A stretch of DNA of 64,000 nucleotides. Origin: Gemmatimonadetes bacterium 2013_60CM_65_52. GTDB taxonomy: Bacteria; Gemmatimonadota; Gemmatimonadetes; Gemmatimonadales; Gemmatimonadaceae. Numbering within the stretch: position 1 is the first letter of the stretch; each line of letters opens with the position of its first letter. The DNA lies in the NCBI GenBank assembly GCA_002215645.1, contig NGFI01000002.1:124001-188000 (forward strand), in the 5' to 3' direction. The notes beneath the pieces are model-generated. The model saw nothing but the letters and a program-made list of their open reading frames with translations. It was not told the origin of the DNA and searched no databases. Below are positions 1-7,797 of this stretch, one piece after another. The position numbers and the translations under genes were made by a program.

Positions 1-2
1 GC

Positions 3-626
3 AACACGGCAATGGCGTGCAACAAGCGCGAGCCGGGCTCCGGCTGCTCGGCCATCGGCGGCGAGAACCGGACGCTCGCGATCCTCGGCACGAGCTCGCA
101 GTGCATCGCGACCAATCCGTCGGACATGAACGTCGCGCTCGCGGCGCTCGAGGCGACGGTCCACCTACAGGGCACGAAGGGCACACGCGCGATCGCATTT
201 CAGGACTTCCACCTCCTTCCGGGCGACACGCCGAATCGCGAGACGGTGCTCGAGCCCGGCGATCTCGTCACACACGTCACACTGCCGCCGCCGCGTTCGG
301 GAACGACCTCGCGCTACCTCAAGCTGCGCGACCGCGCCTCGTACGAGTTCGCTCTCGCGTCAGCGGCCGTCGTCGTCGAGGTGGCAGGCGGGCGATTCCG
401 CTACGTTCGCCTAGCGATGGGCGGCATCGGCACCAAGCCCTGGCGCATGACCGCGGCTGAGCAGGCGCTGACGGGTGCGCCCGTCGACGAGGCAACGATC
501 CGGCAGGCGGCGACGCTCGCACTCCGCGACGCGCGTCCGCAGAGCCAGAATGGCTTCAAGGTCGAGCTGGCGACGCGGTGCCTCGCGCACGCGCTGCGTC
601 TCGCGACCGGGATGGCATCCGTATGA
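3..626 (+). CDS. xanthine dehydrogenase family FAD-binding subunit, 5' part outside window
   Basis: C-terminal 207 or so residues of a YagS/CoxM-like FAD subunit of a molybdenum hydroxylase, which passes electrons from the FeS subunit to FAD. The reading frame is open to the window edge. About 120-130 N-terminal residues, including the first FAD-binding loop, must lie upstream, because family members are usually about 300-330 aa. Visible family features are the Cys-rich segment near the start (CNKREPGSGC), the NPSDMNVALAALEA block and the GGIGTKPWR motif of the C-terminal domain. It overlaps the next gene by ATGA, so the two are translationally coupled. The small 2Fe-2S subunit is expected just upstream. 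Substrate cannot be told from sequence. Confidence 0.85.
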   Translation, partial: NTAMACNKREPGSGCSAIGGENRTLAILGTSSQCIATNPSDMNVALAALEATVHLQGTKGTRAIAFQDFHLLPGDTPNRETVLEPGDLVTHVTLPPPRSGTTSRYLKLRDRASYEFALASAAVVVEVAGGRFRYVRLAMGGIGTKPWRMTAAEQALTGAPVDEATIRQAATLALRDARPQSQNGFKVELATRCLAHALRLATGMASV

Positions 627-2872
627 GCCGCGCCCGAGAATCATCCCGTGCTCCCGGGGCACCCGAAGCGCCGAAAGTGATCGGCGGCAAGCTGCCGCGC
701 ATCGATGGCCCGCTCAAGGTGAGCGGCCGAGCCGTCTATACGTCCGACGTCTCACTCGACGGAATGCTGTACGCCGTGCCGGTGCCGAGCACGATTGCGA
801 GCGGCCGCATCGTCTCGATCGACGCGGCCGCTGCCAGGAAATTGGCTGGAGTCCGCGCCGTCTACTATCGCGGCAACCTCCGGCCGTTCTTCCGAAGCGC
901 GCCGCCGCAGGGCTTCAGTGGCCTGATCGACGAGAAACGGCCGCCATTCGAGGATGACGTCGTGCGCTACTACGGCCAATACGTCGCCGTGGCGGTCGCG
1001 CAGACGATGGAACAGGCCAAGGCCGCCGCGGACGCAGTGCGCGTGCGGTACGCCGCCGACGCGCACAATGTCGAACCCCATCTCGCTACGGAGAAACCGT
1101 TCAGGACGGAGAGCGAGCGCGGCAACGCCGACGCGGCATTCCAGTCCGCGCCCGTAAAGATCGACCAGACGTACGTCACGCCGACCGAAGTCCACAACCC
1201 GATCGAGCTCCACGCGACGGTCGCGGCATGGGAGGGTGACAGAGTCACACTGTACGAGACCTCGCAGGCGATCATGAACCACCGCGAGGTGCTCTACCAG
1301 ATGCTCGGCGTGCCGAAGGAGAACGTGCGCGTGGTCTCGCACTTTCTCGGGTCCGGCTTCGGCGGGAAACTATGGCCGTGGACTCATTCCATCCTCGCGG
1401 CCGGCGTCGCGCGGGAGGTCGGCGCGCCCGTCAAGCTCGTCGTCTCGCGTCAGTCCATGTTCCAGACCGTGGGACACCGGCCGCGTACGCAGCAGCGTTT
1501 CCGCATCGGCGCGGGACACGACGGCAAGCTGTTGTCGCTTCACCATGAGTATCTGAACCAGACGTCGATCCTCGATGATTACGGCGAGGACTGCGGCGAG
1601 GCGACGCCCTTCATGTACTCTGTGCCGAACGTGCGCGTGATCTCGGCGCTGGCGCATCGCAACATCGGCACGCCCACGGCGATGCGTGGCCCTGGTGCCG
1701 TACCTGGCCTGTTCGCGATGGAGTCGGCGATGGACGAGCTGGCGATCGCGCTGAACATCGATCCGATCGAGCTACGGCGCCGCAACGAACCGCAGCAGGA
1801 CGAGTCATCGAAGCTGCCATTCTCGTCGCGACACCTTGTCGAGTGCATGCAGGTGGGCGCCGAAAAGTTCGGGTGGGCGCGGCGCGACGCGCGGGTGGGC
1901 GCGATGAAGCGGGACGGTCTGACGATCGGATGGGGAATGGCGGCGTGCTCCTGGGGCGCCATGCGCTCCGACGCGCAGGCATCGGTGGAGATCGCGCGCG
2001 ACGGCACGGTAACGGTCACGACCGCGACGCAGGACGTCGGCACCGGCACCTACACGGTGCTCGCGCTCGTGGCCGCGGAGGCGACCGGAATCTCGCTCGA
2101 CAAGATCGACGTGCGGCTCGGTGACACGTCCCTGCCCCCGGGTCCGATCTCCGGTGGGTCGTGGGTGACCGCGTCGGTGATCCCGGCCGTGTCCAACGCG
2201 GCCCGCGTTGCAGTGCGGTCGCTGCTCACGATGTCGACGACCGGGCCGAACGCGCCGTTCGCCGGTGCAAAGTTTGAGGACCTCCAATTCGCCAATGGAC
2301 GGGTCTCGCGGAAGCGCGACCCGTCGACGGGCGTTCCGATAGGCGAGGTACTCGCGCGGGCGAACGCTCGCGCGGCGGTGGGCGACGGGCAGTCGAGCAC
2401 GACTCTCGGTGGCGAAGAGAGCAAGAAGTACTCACTGCACTCGTACGGTGCGCAGTTTGCCGAGGTGTCGTGGCAGCCGGAGACGGCGCGGCTGCGCGTG
2501 TCGCGGTTCGTCAGCGTCATCGACGCGGGACGCATGCTCAACCCGAAGCCGGCGCGCAATCAGATCGAGGGAGCGGTGGTCATGGGGATCGGCATGGCGC
2601 TCTTCGAGGAGGCGCGATACGACAAGCGGTATGGCGCGCCGATCAACAGCAACCTCGCTGACTACATCGTGAGCACCAACGCCGATGCCCCGCCGATCGA
2701 CGTGACGTTCCTCGATCACCCGGACCCGGTGCTCAACGAGTTCGGCGCGCGCGGCGTCGGCGAGATTGGGCTGGCTGGAACGGCGGCGGCAATCACCGCA
2801 GCGGTGTACCATGCCACCGGAGTTCGGGTGCGCGAGCTGCCGGTGCGGATCGAGGATCTGTTACGGGGATGA
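623..2872 (+). CDS. xanthine dehydrogenase family molybdopterin-binding subunit
   Basis: Large catalytic subunit of a molybdenum hydroxylase (xanthine/aldehyde oxidase superfamily), 749 aa from the ATG that overlaps the previous stop (ATGA). An alternative upstream start at 578 would overlap the FAD gene more and is less likely. Order seen: N-terminal hammerhead domain (KVSGRAVYTSDV, about residues 28-40), the GSGFGGK molybdopterin contact, the RGPGAVPGLFAMESAMDELA block, and the C-terminal GARGVGEIG motif carrying the active-site Glu. Length and order fit the YagR-like family. It acts as a heterotrimer with the FAD and FeS subunits. Substrate (purine, aldehyde or aromatic) is not predictable here. 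Confidence 0.9.
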   Translation: MSRARESSRAPGAPEAPKVIGGKLPRIDGPLKVSGRAVYTSDVSLDGMLYAVPVPSTIASGRIVSIDAAAARKLAGVRAVYYRGNLRPFFRSAPPQGFSGLIDEKRPPFEDDVVRYYGQYVAVAVAQTMEQAKAAADAVRVRYAADAHNVEPHLATEKPFRTESERGNADAAFQSAPVKIDQTYVTPTEVHNPIELHATVAAWEGDRVTLYETSQAIMNHREVLYQMLGVPKENVRVVSHFLGSGFGGKLWPWTHSILAAGVAREVGAPVKLVVSRQSMFQTVGHRPRTQQRFRIGAGHDGKLLSLHHEYLNQTSILDDYGEDCGEATPFMYSVPNVRVISALAHRNIGTPTAMRGPGAVPGLFAMESAMDELAIALNIDPIELRRRNEPQQDESSKLPFSSRHLVECMQVGAEKFGWARRDARVGAMKRDGLTIGWGMAACSWGAMRSDAQASVEIARDGTVTVTTATQDVGTGTYTVLALVAAEATGISLDKIDVRLGDTSLPPGPISGGSWVTASVIPAVSNAARVAVRSLLTMSTTGPNAPFAGAKFEDLQFANGRVSRKRDPSTGVPIGEVLARANARAAVGDGQSSTTLGGEESKKYSLHSYGAQFAEVSWQPETARLRVSRFVSVIDAGRMLNPKPARNQIEGAVVMGIGMALFEEARYDKRYGAPINSNLADYIVSTNADAPPIDVTFLDHPDPVLNEFGARGVGEIGLAGTAAAITAAVYHATGVRVRELPVRIEDLLRG

Positions 2873-2914
2873 CGTCTTCGACAGCGAGGTAAACAGCGCC
2901 GCGGACGTCATCCC
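2866..2914 (+). terminator. hairpin after molybdopterin subunit gene
   Basis: GGGATGACGTC (2866-2876) is the reverse complement of GACGTCATCCC (2904-2914), an 11-bp perfect stem with a 27-nt loop that straddles the stop codon. There is no T-tract, so it may be only a transcript-end structure. The rest of the 270-bp gap to the next gene holds the toxin-antitoxin promoter. Confidence 0.35.
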
Positions 2915-3059
2915 GACACTCACGGACTCGGCGTGGCGCCTCCGCTCGGAGCGGCCGGAACGGTGATGTCGACCTTCGTCGTCTTCGTCTGCTGAAGGCC
3001 GCCGCTGAACAACCGTTTGGGAGACGACCGCGAGTGCCCAACCCCTCCATCCATTCCCC

Positions 3060-3104
3060 TTGTGCCTAGCCAAACTAGCTCGTAGTTTTCCAATGAAACT
3101 AGCT
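3060..3104 (+). promoter_or_regulatory. promoter and direct repeats upstream of antitoxin
   Basis: TTGTGC (3060-3065), 17 nt, TAGTTT (3083-3088) form a sigma-70-like promoter. AAACTAGCT occurs at 3072-3080 and again at 3096-3104, bracketing the -10 box, which suits autorepression by the Phd-type antitoxin. The binding role is inferred. Confidence 0.45.
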
Positions 3105-3141
3105 AGACTAGACAGCAAAGGCTGACTTCGCGGAGAGGCCA

Positions 3142-3408
3142 ATGACCACATGGACCCTCGAACGAGCAAAAAACCAGTTGTCCGAGGTGGTTCGTCGGGC
3201 GTTGGCTCATGAGCCCCAATTCGTCACGCGCGGCGGCCACGACGCCGTCGTCGTCCTGGCGAAGGAGGACTACGAGCGACTGGTCGCACCCTCCGGCATC
3301 CTCGATTTCCTCCGGAACTCGCCGCTAGCGGCGGCCATGGCCGCCGGCGAACTGCCGGAAGATGCGTTCGAGCGGCGCCGAGATCTTCCACGTGACGTCG
3401 ACTTCTAA
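3142..3408 (+). CDS. Phd/YefM-family antitoxin
   Basis: 88-aa protein starting with the Phd/YefM-type N-terminal DNA-binding domain (WTLERAKNQLSEVVRRA, then VTRGGHDAVVVLAKEDYERL). The divergent C-terminal tail would wrap the toxin. It is the first gene of a two-gene operon, 24 bp before a PIN-domain toxin. It should neutralise the toxin and repress the operon through the repeats just upstream. Typical length for the family. The Phd + VapC combination is common in bacteria. Confidence 0.88.
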   Translation: MTTWTLERAKNQLSEVVRRALAHEPQFVTRGGHDAVVVLAKEDYERLVAPSGILDFLRNSPLAAAMAAGELPEDAFERRRDLPRDVDF

Positions 3409-3432
3409 CAGCGCCGCGAACGAGGTCACAGC

Positions 3433-3852
3433 GTGCGCTTCTTGCTCGACACCAACGTGATCTCGGAGCCCTTCAAACGCTCCCCGGCTCGGCGCGTCGT
3501 GAATTGGCTTGGCGAACAGTCCCCGCTCGATGTCTACATCAGCGTGCTAACGCTTGGCGAGCTCACGATGGGCTTTGAGCTCGCGCCGAACGGAAAGCGG
3601 CGAGACGAACTTCAGAGCTGGGTGACGCAGGACGTGCCTCGCCACTTCGTCGGCAGGTTATTGTCGATCGATGCGGAGGTCGCTCGCGAGTGGGGTCGAA
3701 TGTCCGCAGAGGGTCGTGCCACCGGCCGAGAACTTCCGGCAACCGACGGTCTCTTGCTCGCAACCGCACGAATTCACGATCTCACCTTCGTAACGCGGAA
3801 CGAACGCGATTGCTCCGGGCGCGGCGTCTCGGTCCTGAATCCCTGGATGTAG
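3433..3852 (+). CDS. VapC-like PIN-domain RNase toxin
   Basis: 139-aa PIN-domain protein with a GTG start. It opens with FLLDTNVISE, the first PIN acidic motif (D6). A conserved Glu lies in LGELTMGFEL, and the later acidic residues lie in ELPATDGLLLATA and the C-terminal TFVTRNERD. Together these form the usual four-acid Mg2+ site of VapC RNases. The cognate antitoxin precedes it. Cellular RNA target unknown. Confidence 0.88.
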   Translation: MRFLLDTNVISEPFKRSPARRVVNWLGEQSPLDVYISVLTLGELTMGFELAPNGKRRDELQSWVTQDVPRHFVGRLLSIDAEVAREWGRMSAEGRATGRELPATDGLLLATARIHDLTFVTRNERDCSGRGVSVLNPWM

Positions 3853-3931
3853 ACAGCATTACATCCCGCCTCCAGAGAGCGCGCGAACACCGTCGGCCCA
3901 ATGTTTACGAATATCCTAACGATACCGCACT

Positions 3932-5428
3932 ATGACAATCGATCGCCGTGGTTTTCTGCTCGCGTCGTCTTCAGCCTTGGTGTTGGGGAAAACTCGGCTA
4001 TTGGCAGCCGCACCAGGGCTGCCGCCTGAAACTCCGGAGCCGGCCGCAATCGACGGAAGAATCGAGGCGAGAGAGGTGGCGGTCTACACCACCGCCGACA
4101 AGACCAGCTACCGCCTCTCTCCAACGGACACTCTGACGTTCAAGCCAATGGGTCAGCCGCTGGAGACCCAGGTCTGCATCTTCGTCGATCCCTCGAAGAG
4201 ATCGCAAACGATTCTGGGCATCGGCGGCGCGCTCACGGATGCCTCCGCCGAGACGTTTGCCAAACTGCCTTCCGCCAAACAGCGGGAGATTCTGGACGCC
4301 TACTTCGATGCCACCAAAGGCATCGGCTATACCATTGGAAGAACCAACATCCACAGCTGCGATTTCTCGAGCGGCAGCTATACCTATGTCACCGAAGGCG
4401 ACAAGGCGCTGAGGTCGTTCAGCGTCGACCACGACCGGCAATTTCGCATTCCCTTCATCAAGCAGGCGATGGCCGCTGCCGGGGGAAAACTCACGCTGTT
4501 TGGCAGCCCCTGGAGCCCACCGGCATTCATGAAGACCAACAACGACATGCTGCACGGTGGCAAGTTGAAGCCGGAGTTCTATCAGTCCTGGGCCAACTAC
4601 TACACGAAGTTCATCAAGTCGTACGAGCGAGAAGGAATACCGATCTGGGGCATCAGCGTTCAGAATGAGCCCATGGCGACGCAGACGTGGGAGTCGTGTA
4701 TCTACTCCGCGGAGGAGGAACGAGATTTCTTGAAGAACTATCTCGGCCCGACGATGAAGCGAGAAGGGCTCGGAGACAAGAAGATCATTGCGTGGGACCA
4801 CAATCGCGATCTCATCTACCAGAGAGCCAGCACTATCCTCGCCGACCCCAAAGCCGCCCAGTACGTATGGGGCATTGGGTTTCACTGGTACGAGCCGTGG
4901 AGCGGGGGCGACCAGATGTTCGACAACGTGAAGGTCGTGCACGAGACGTTCCCGAACAAGAACCTGCTCTTCACCGAAGGCTGCGTCGATGCCTTCAAGG
5001 CCGCAGATCTCAACAGCTGGAGATTGGGCGAGGCGTACGGACGTTCCATGATCAATGACTTCAACAGCGGTGCCGTCGGCTGGACCGACTGGAATGTGTT
5101 ACTCGACGAACAGGGCGGGCCAAATCACGTCGGGAACTTCTGCTTCGCCCCCGTTCACGCCGATACGAAAACGGGTGAGCTCGTCTACACGAACTCGTAT
5201 TACTACATCGGACACTTTTCAAAGTTCGTCCGCCCGGGCGCACGGCGAATCGCCTGCGCACCGAGCAGAAGCGCGCTGCTTTCCACCGCATTCATCAATC
5301 CCGATGGAAAAGTGTCGGTGGTGGTCATGAACAAGAGCGATCAAAAGGTCTCCTACTTTCTCTGGCTGGACGGCAACGCCGCGGAAGTCACCACCTTGCC
5401 GCATTCCATTCAGACGCTCGTGTTCTGA
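3932..5428 (+). CDS. GH30-family glycoside hydrolase (glucosylceramidase-like)
   Basis: 498 aa. The N-terminus carries a twin-arginine-like export signal (DRRGFLLASSSALVLG), so the enzyme is probably secreted folded. The GILGIGGALTDASAE block and overall order match GH30 retaining beta-glycosidases. The acid/base Glu lies in SVQNEPMATQTWESC and the nucleophile Glu in NLLFTEGCVD. A C-terminal beta domain ends in a THSIQTLVF-like strand. Likely substrates are beta-glucosides or related polysaccharides; the sequence does not decide. It stands alone, 80 bp after the toxin gene and convergent with the sigma factor operon. Confidence 0.9.
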   Translation: MTIDRRGFLLASSSALVLGKTRLLAAAPGLPPETPEPAAIDGRIEAREVAVYTTADKTSYRLSPTDTLTFKPMGQPLETQVCIFVDPSKRSQTILGIGGALTDASAETFAKLPSAKQREILDAYFDATKGIGYTIGRTNIHSCDFSSGSYTYVTEGDKALRSFSVDHDRQFRIPFIKQAMAAAGGKLTLFGSPWSPPAFMKTNNDMLHGGKLKPEFYQSWANYYTKFIKSYEREGIPIWGISVQNEPMATQTWESCIYSAEEERDFLKNYLGPTMKREGLGDKKIIAWDHNRDLIYQRASTILADPKAAQYVWGIGFHWYEPWSGGDQMFDNVKVVHETFPNKNLLFTEGCVDAFKAADLNSWRLGEAYGRSMINDFNSGAVGWTDWNVLLDEQGGPNHVGNFCFAPVHADTKTGELVYTNSYYYIGHFSKFVRPGARRIACAPSRSALLSTAFINPDGKVSVVVMNKSDQKVSYFLWLDGNAAEVTTLPHSIQTLVF

Positions 5429-5451
5429 ACGACACCGCCGAACGCTCCCGA

Positions 5452-6741
5452 CTAGATCGAGCTTGCCAGCCGGCGCCGGAGGAGATCCCGCACGGCGTCT
5501 GTAGGCGCGGAGGCCAACGCCCGCTCCCGGTGCCGCTGCGCGATACCCAAGTCCCCAGCGCGCCGATGCAGATCGCTCAGCACGGCGTCCCATAGGTACG
5601 AGTCAGTCAGCCACGCCGGCGGCGCGAGCGTCGCCACCACAGCGAGGCCGGCCTTCGGCCCTTTCCACTCGGCCACGGCAACCGCCCGGTTCATGGTGTG
5701 CAGCGGCGATGGATCGATCCGCTCCAACATCGCGTAGAGGTTGGAAATTTCGCTCCAGCGCGTCTCGCCGAACGAGGGAGCGAAGCAGTGCTCGGCGGCG
5801 ACGCCAGCCTCAGCGTGAAATCGCGAGAACACCTCGCCGCTCGCCGCCCGCTCCAACCATTCCGCGCCGAGCCGAATCCGCTCGTGGTCCCACAGGGATC
5901 GGTCCTGTTCCTCGAGGAGGAGCAGGCCTCCCATCCCGTCGCGTCGCGCTTCCAGTCTCGCCGCGTGCAGGTGCATGAGGGCGAGCAGGGCGAAGGTCTC
6001 CGGGACCGCGCCCGCTGGGTGCTCCGCGAGAAGCGTCGTGAGCCGAATCGCCTCGTCGCACAACTCGCGGCGGATCGCCTGCTCCGCATGCGCGGAGAGA
6101 TACCCTTCGTTGAACAGGAGGTAGAGCACGGCATGCACGCTCGGCAGCCGCGACGCCAACGTGTCGAGCGGAGGCGTCTCGGCGCCGAAGGGAGCTGCGC
6201 GCAGCCGGTCGCGTGCGCGGGCCAGGCGCTTGTAGACGTTCGCCTCCGACGTGAAAAGCCGCAGCGCGATTTCGGCGGCACTGAAACCGCACAGCGTCTT
6301 CAGCGCCAGCACCAACCGCGATTCCGGGGGAATGACGTCGTCACAGCAGATGAAGAGCATGCGCAGCATGTCATCCGCCACCTCACTCGCGGAGTATGAC
6401 GGCGCAGGATCTTCCGCGCGTTCAGCAAGCGCATCGTCGCCAGCCCGCTCCAGAATTCTGAGGCGACCGGCCGTCCGTCGTAGCTCGCCCGCGAGATTGT
6501 TGTAGGCTACCCGATAGAGCCAGGCACCGGGATCGTCGGGAAGACCTCGCACCGTCCACGCCGTGAGCGCGGCCAGAAAGGCGTCCTGGACCGCGTCCTC
6601 CACACGCTCGATCTGTTGCACGCCGATCGTGCGCGTGAGCACGGCCACGAGACGACCATACTCGCGTCGGAAGAGATGCTCGACGAGTCCTGGGCCGGTG
6701 ATTCCGGTGCGAGAAACGTCAGACCCGAATCCCTCGATCAA
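5452..6741 (-). CDS. ECF sigma factor, ECF42-like, with C-terminal helical extension
   Basis: 429 aa from a TTG start that overlaps the stop of the upstream YCII gene (TTGA). Sigma region 2 is seen in the first 100 residues (VEDAVQDAFLAAL, DPGAWLYRVAYN) and region 4 around residues 150-190 (FSAAEIALRLFTSEANVYKRLARARDRLR). About 230 further residues form the TPR-like DUF6596 extension (YLLFNEGYLSAHAE). This size and the adjacent YCII/DGPF protein are the defining features of group ECF42, which works without a classical anti-sigma factor. The extension probably controls activity. Target genes unknown. Confidence 0.9.
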   Translation of the reverse strand: MIEGFGSDVSRTGITGPGLVEHLFRREYGRLVAVLTRTIGVQQIERVEDAVQDAFLAALTAWTVRGLPDDPGAWLYRVAYNNLAGELRRTAGRLRILERAGDDALAERAEDPAPSYSASEVADDMLRMLFICCDDVIPPESRLVLALKTLCGFSAAEIALRLFTSEANVYKRLARARDRLRAAPFGAETPPLDTLASRLPSVHAVLYLLFNEGYLSAHAEQAIRRELCDEAIRLTTLLAEHPAGAVPETFALLALMHLHAARLEARRDGMGGLLLLEEQDRSLWDHERIRLGAEWLERAASGEVFSRFHAEAGVAAEHCFAPSFGETRWSEISNLYAMLERIDPSPLHTMNRAVAVAEWKGPKAGLAVVATLAPPAWLTDSYLWDAVLSDLHRRAGDLGIAQRHRERALASAPTDAVRDLLRRRLASSI

Positions 6742-7082
6742 GAGCTTTCAGTCTCCCGTATCTCCCGTACCTCGACGCTCGACCCAGGAATCATCGTTGG
6801 CGGGCTCTCTCTCGCTACCTCGAGCGCAGCTTCGAGATTCTCGGCGACGACGAGCATGTATCCTCCCACGATCTCTTTGGCCTCGACAAAGGGCCCGTCT
6901 GTCGTGCCGGAACCCGTCACGACCTTGCCTCCCGGTTTGAGGGGTCCGCCCATGTCCAGGATGCGATCCTTGAACTTCTCCTTCCAGGCGTTGAAGGCGG
7001 CGAACATCGCCTGCATTTGCGCAGGCGAGGGCCGCTGCGACTCTCCGGGCACGCTCCGTTGGATGAACAGGTATTTCGGCAT
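6738..7082 (-). CDS. YCII-related (DGPF domain) protein
   Basis: 114 aa with the signature TDGPFVEAKEIVGGYMLV at about residues 60-77, typical of YCII/DGPF small alpha-beta barrels that accompany ECF42 sigma factors. It overlaps the sigma gene by 4 nt. Biochemical role is not established. It is thought to be a partner or target of the sigma factor. Confidence 0.88.
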   Translation of the reverse strand: MPKYLFIQRSVPGESQRPSPAQMQAMFAAFNAWKEKFKDRILDMGGPLKPGGKVVTGSGTTDGPFVEAKEIVGGYMLVVAENLEAALEVARESPPTMIPGSSVEVREIRETESS

Positions 7083-7167
7083 GTTTGTCTCGATGGTTTC
7101 GGCCGGCCTGCATGACCGGCTTCCTCAACGACGCGTGAAGGCTCGCCGATTGGACACCCGACCACCG

Positions 7168-7383
7168 GCCGCGGCGATAGGCGCGGCGGAATCCAGCGGC
7201 GACGTCGGCTGGGTTTCCGAAGCCCTCGACGGCATCTGCCTCCGCTACCGCGCCCATCGCCGCCGAATCCTCGAAGTGGTCCAGCAGCTCCCGACGGAGT
7301 ACATCACGCGCACACGCGCCCCGCCCGTCGGATTCCCGCACAATGTGCGCGACGATGCCGAACGCCGTCTGCCTGTCAACCAT
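7168..7383 (-). pseudogene. remnant of a PadR-coupled membrane protein N-terminus
   Basis: ATG at 7383 overlaps the padR stop. The first 72 residues read as a plausible helical domain (DVLRRELLDHFED, then FGNPADVAAGFRRAY), resembling the short N-terminal prefix found on permeases encoded next to PadR regulators. After about 7168 the frame stays open but loses any recognisable protein character and runs into the YCII gene in another frame. No membrane segment follows. I read it as a truncated gene; a very small intact protein is possible. Confidence 0.4.
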
Positions 7384-7711
7384 GCGCGCCGCCAAGGATG
7401 GCGCGCACCGCGACGGAAAGTGCGACCCACTGACGCTTCTTGGACGTCGCTTGGCGGCGTCCCTTGGCGGTGAGCGCGTAATATCTTCTGGCACGTCCGG
7501 ACTTGCTCTCGCGCCAATCCGCCTTGAGCCACCCGGCGCGCTCCATCTGATGGAGCGCGGGGTAGATCGTTCCTTCCTTCATCTGGAACTGGCTGGCGCT
7601 TCGGCGCTCCGCTTCCTGGAGGATCTCATAGCCGTACATCGCCCGCTCGCTCAGGAGCGAGAGGATGAGGAGGCCCACAGTGCCGGTAAGGAATTCACGA
7701 TCGTAGTTCAT
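7376..7711 (-). CDS. PadR-family transcriptional regulator
   Basis: 111 aa from the ATG at 7711 (the open frame extends upstream to 7756, but that part covers the operator). The winged-helix domain shows FLTGTVGLLILSLLSERAMY, GYEILQEAERRS and KEGTIYPALHQMERAGWL, the hallmarks of PadR-s1 proteins. It is first in an operon with a degraded partner gene, YCII and ECF42 sigma. A nested palindrome lies directly upstream and is its likely operator. Effector unknown. Confidence 0.9.
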   Translation of the reverse strand: MNYDREFLTGTVGLLILSLLSERAMYGYEILQEAERRSASQFQMKEGTIYPALHQMERAGWLKADWRESKSGRARRYYALTAKGRRQATSKKRQWVALSVAVRAILGGAHG

Positions 7712-7716
7712 GATTA

Positions 7717-7753
7717 CCTTGTCTGCCAAGGTATAGTACCTTGGTGAGCAAGG
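7717..7753. promoter_or_regulatory. nested palindromic operator between padR and a lipoprotein gene
   Basis: CCAAGGTA (7726-7733), TAG, TACCTTGG (7737-7744) form a perfect inverted repeat. An outer pair CCTTG (7717-7721) / CAAGG (7749-7753) is exactly symmetric about the same centre (7735). Position in the divergent intergenic region suggests PadR binding and control of both directions. Confidence 0.6.
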
Positions 7754-7797
7754 CAAGCAACAGGTCTCTCCATCAACGAATCCGCTACCGACTACGC

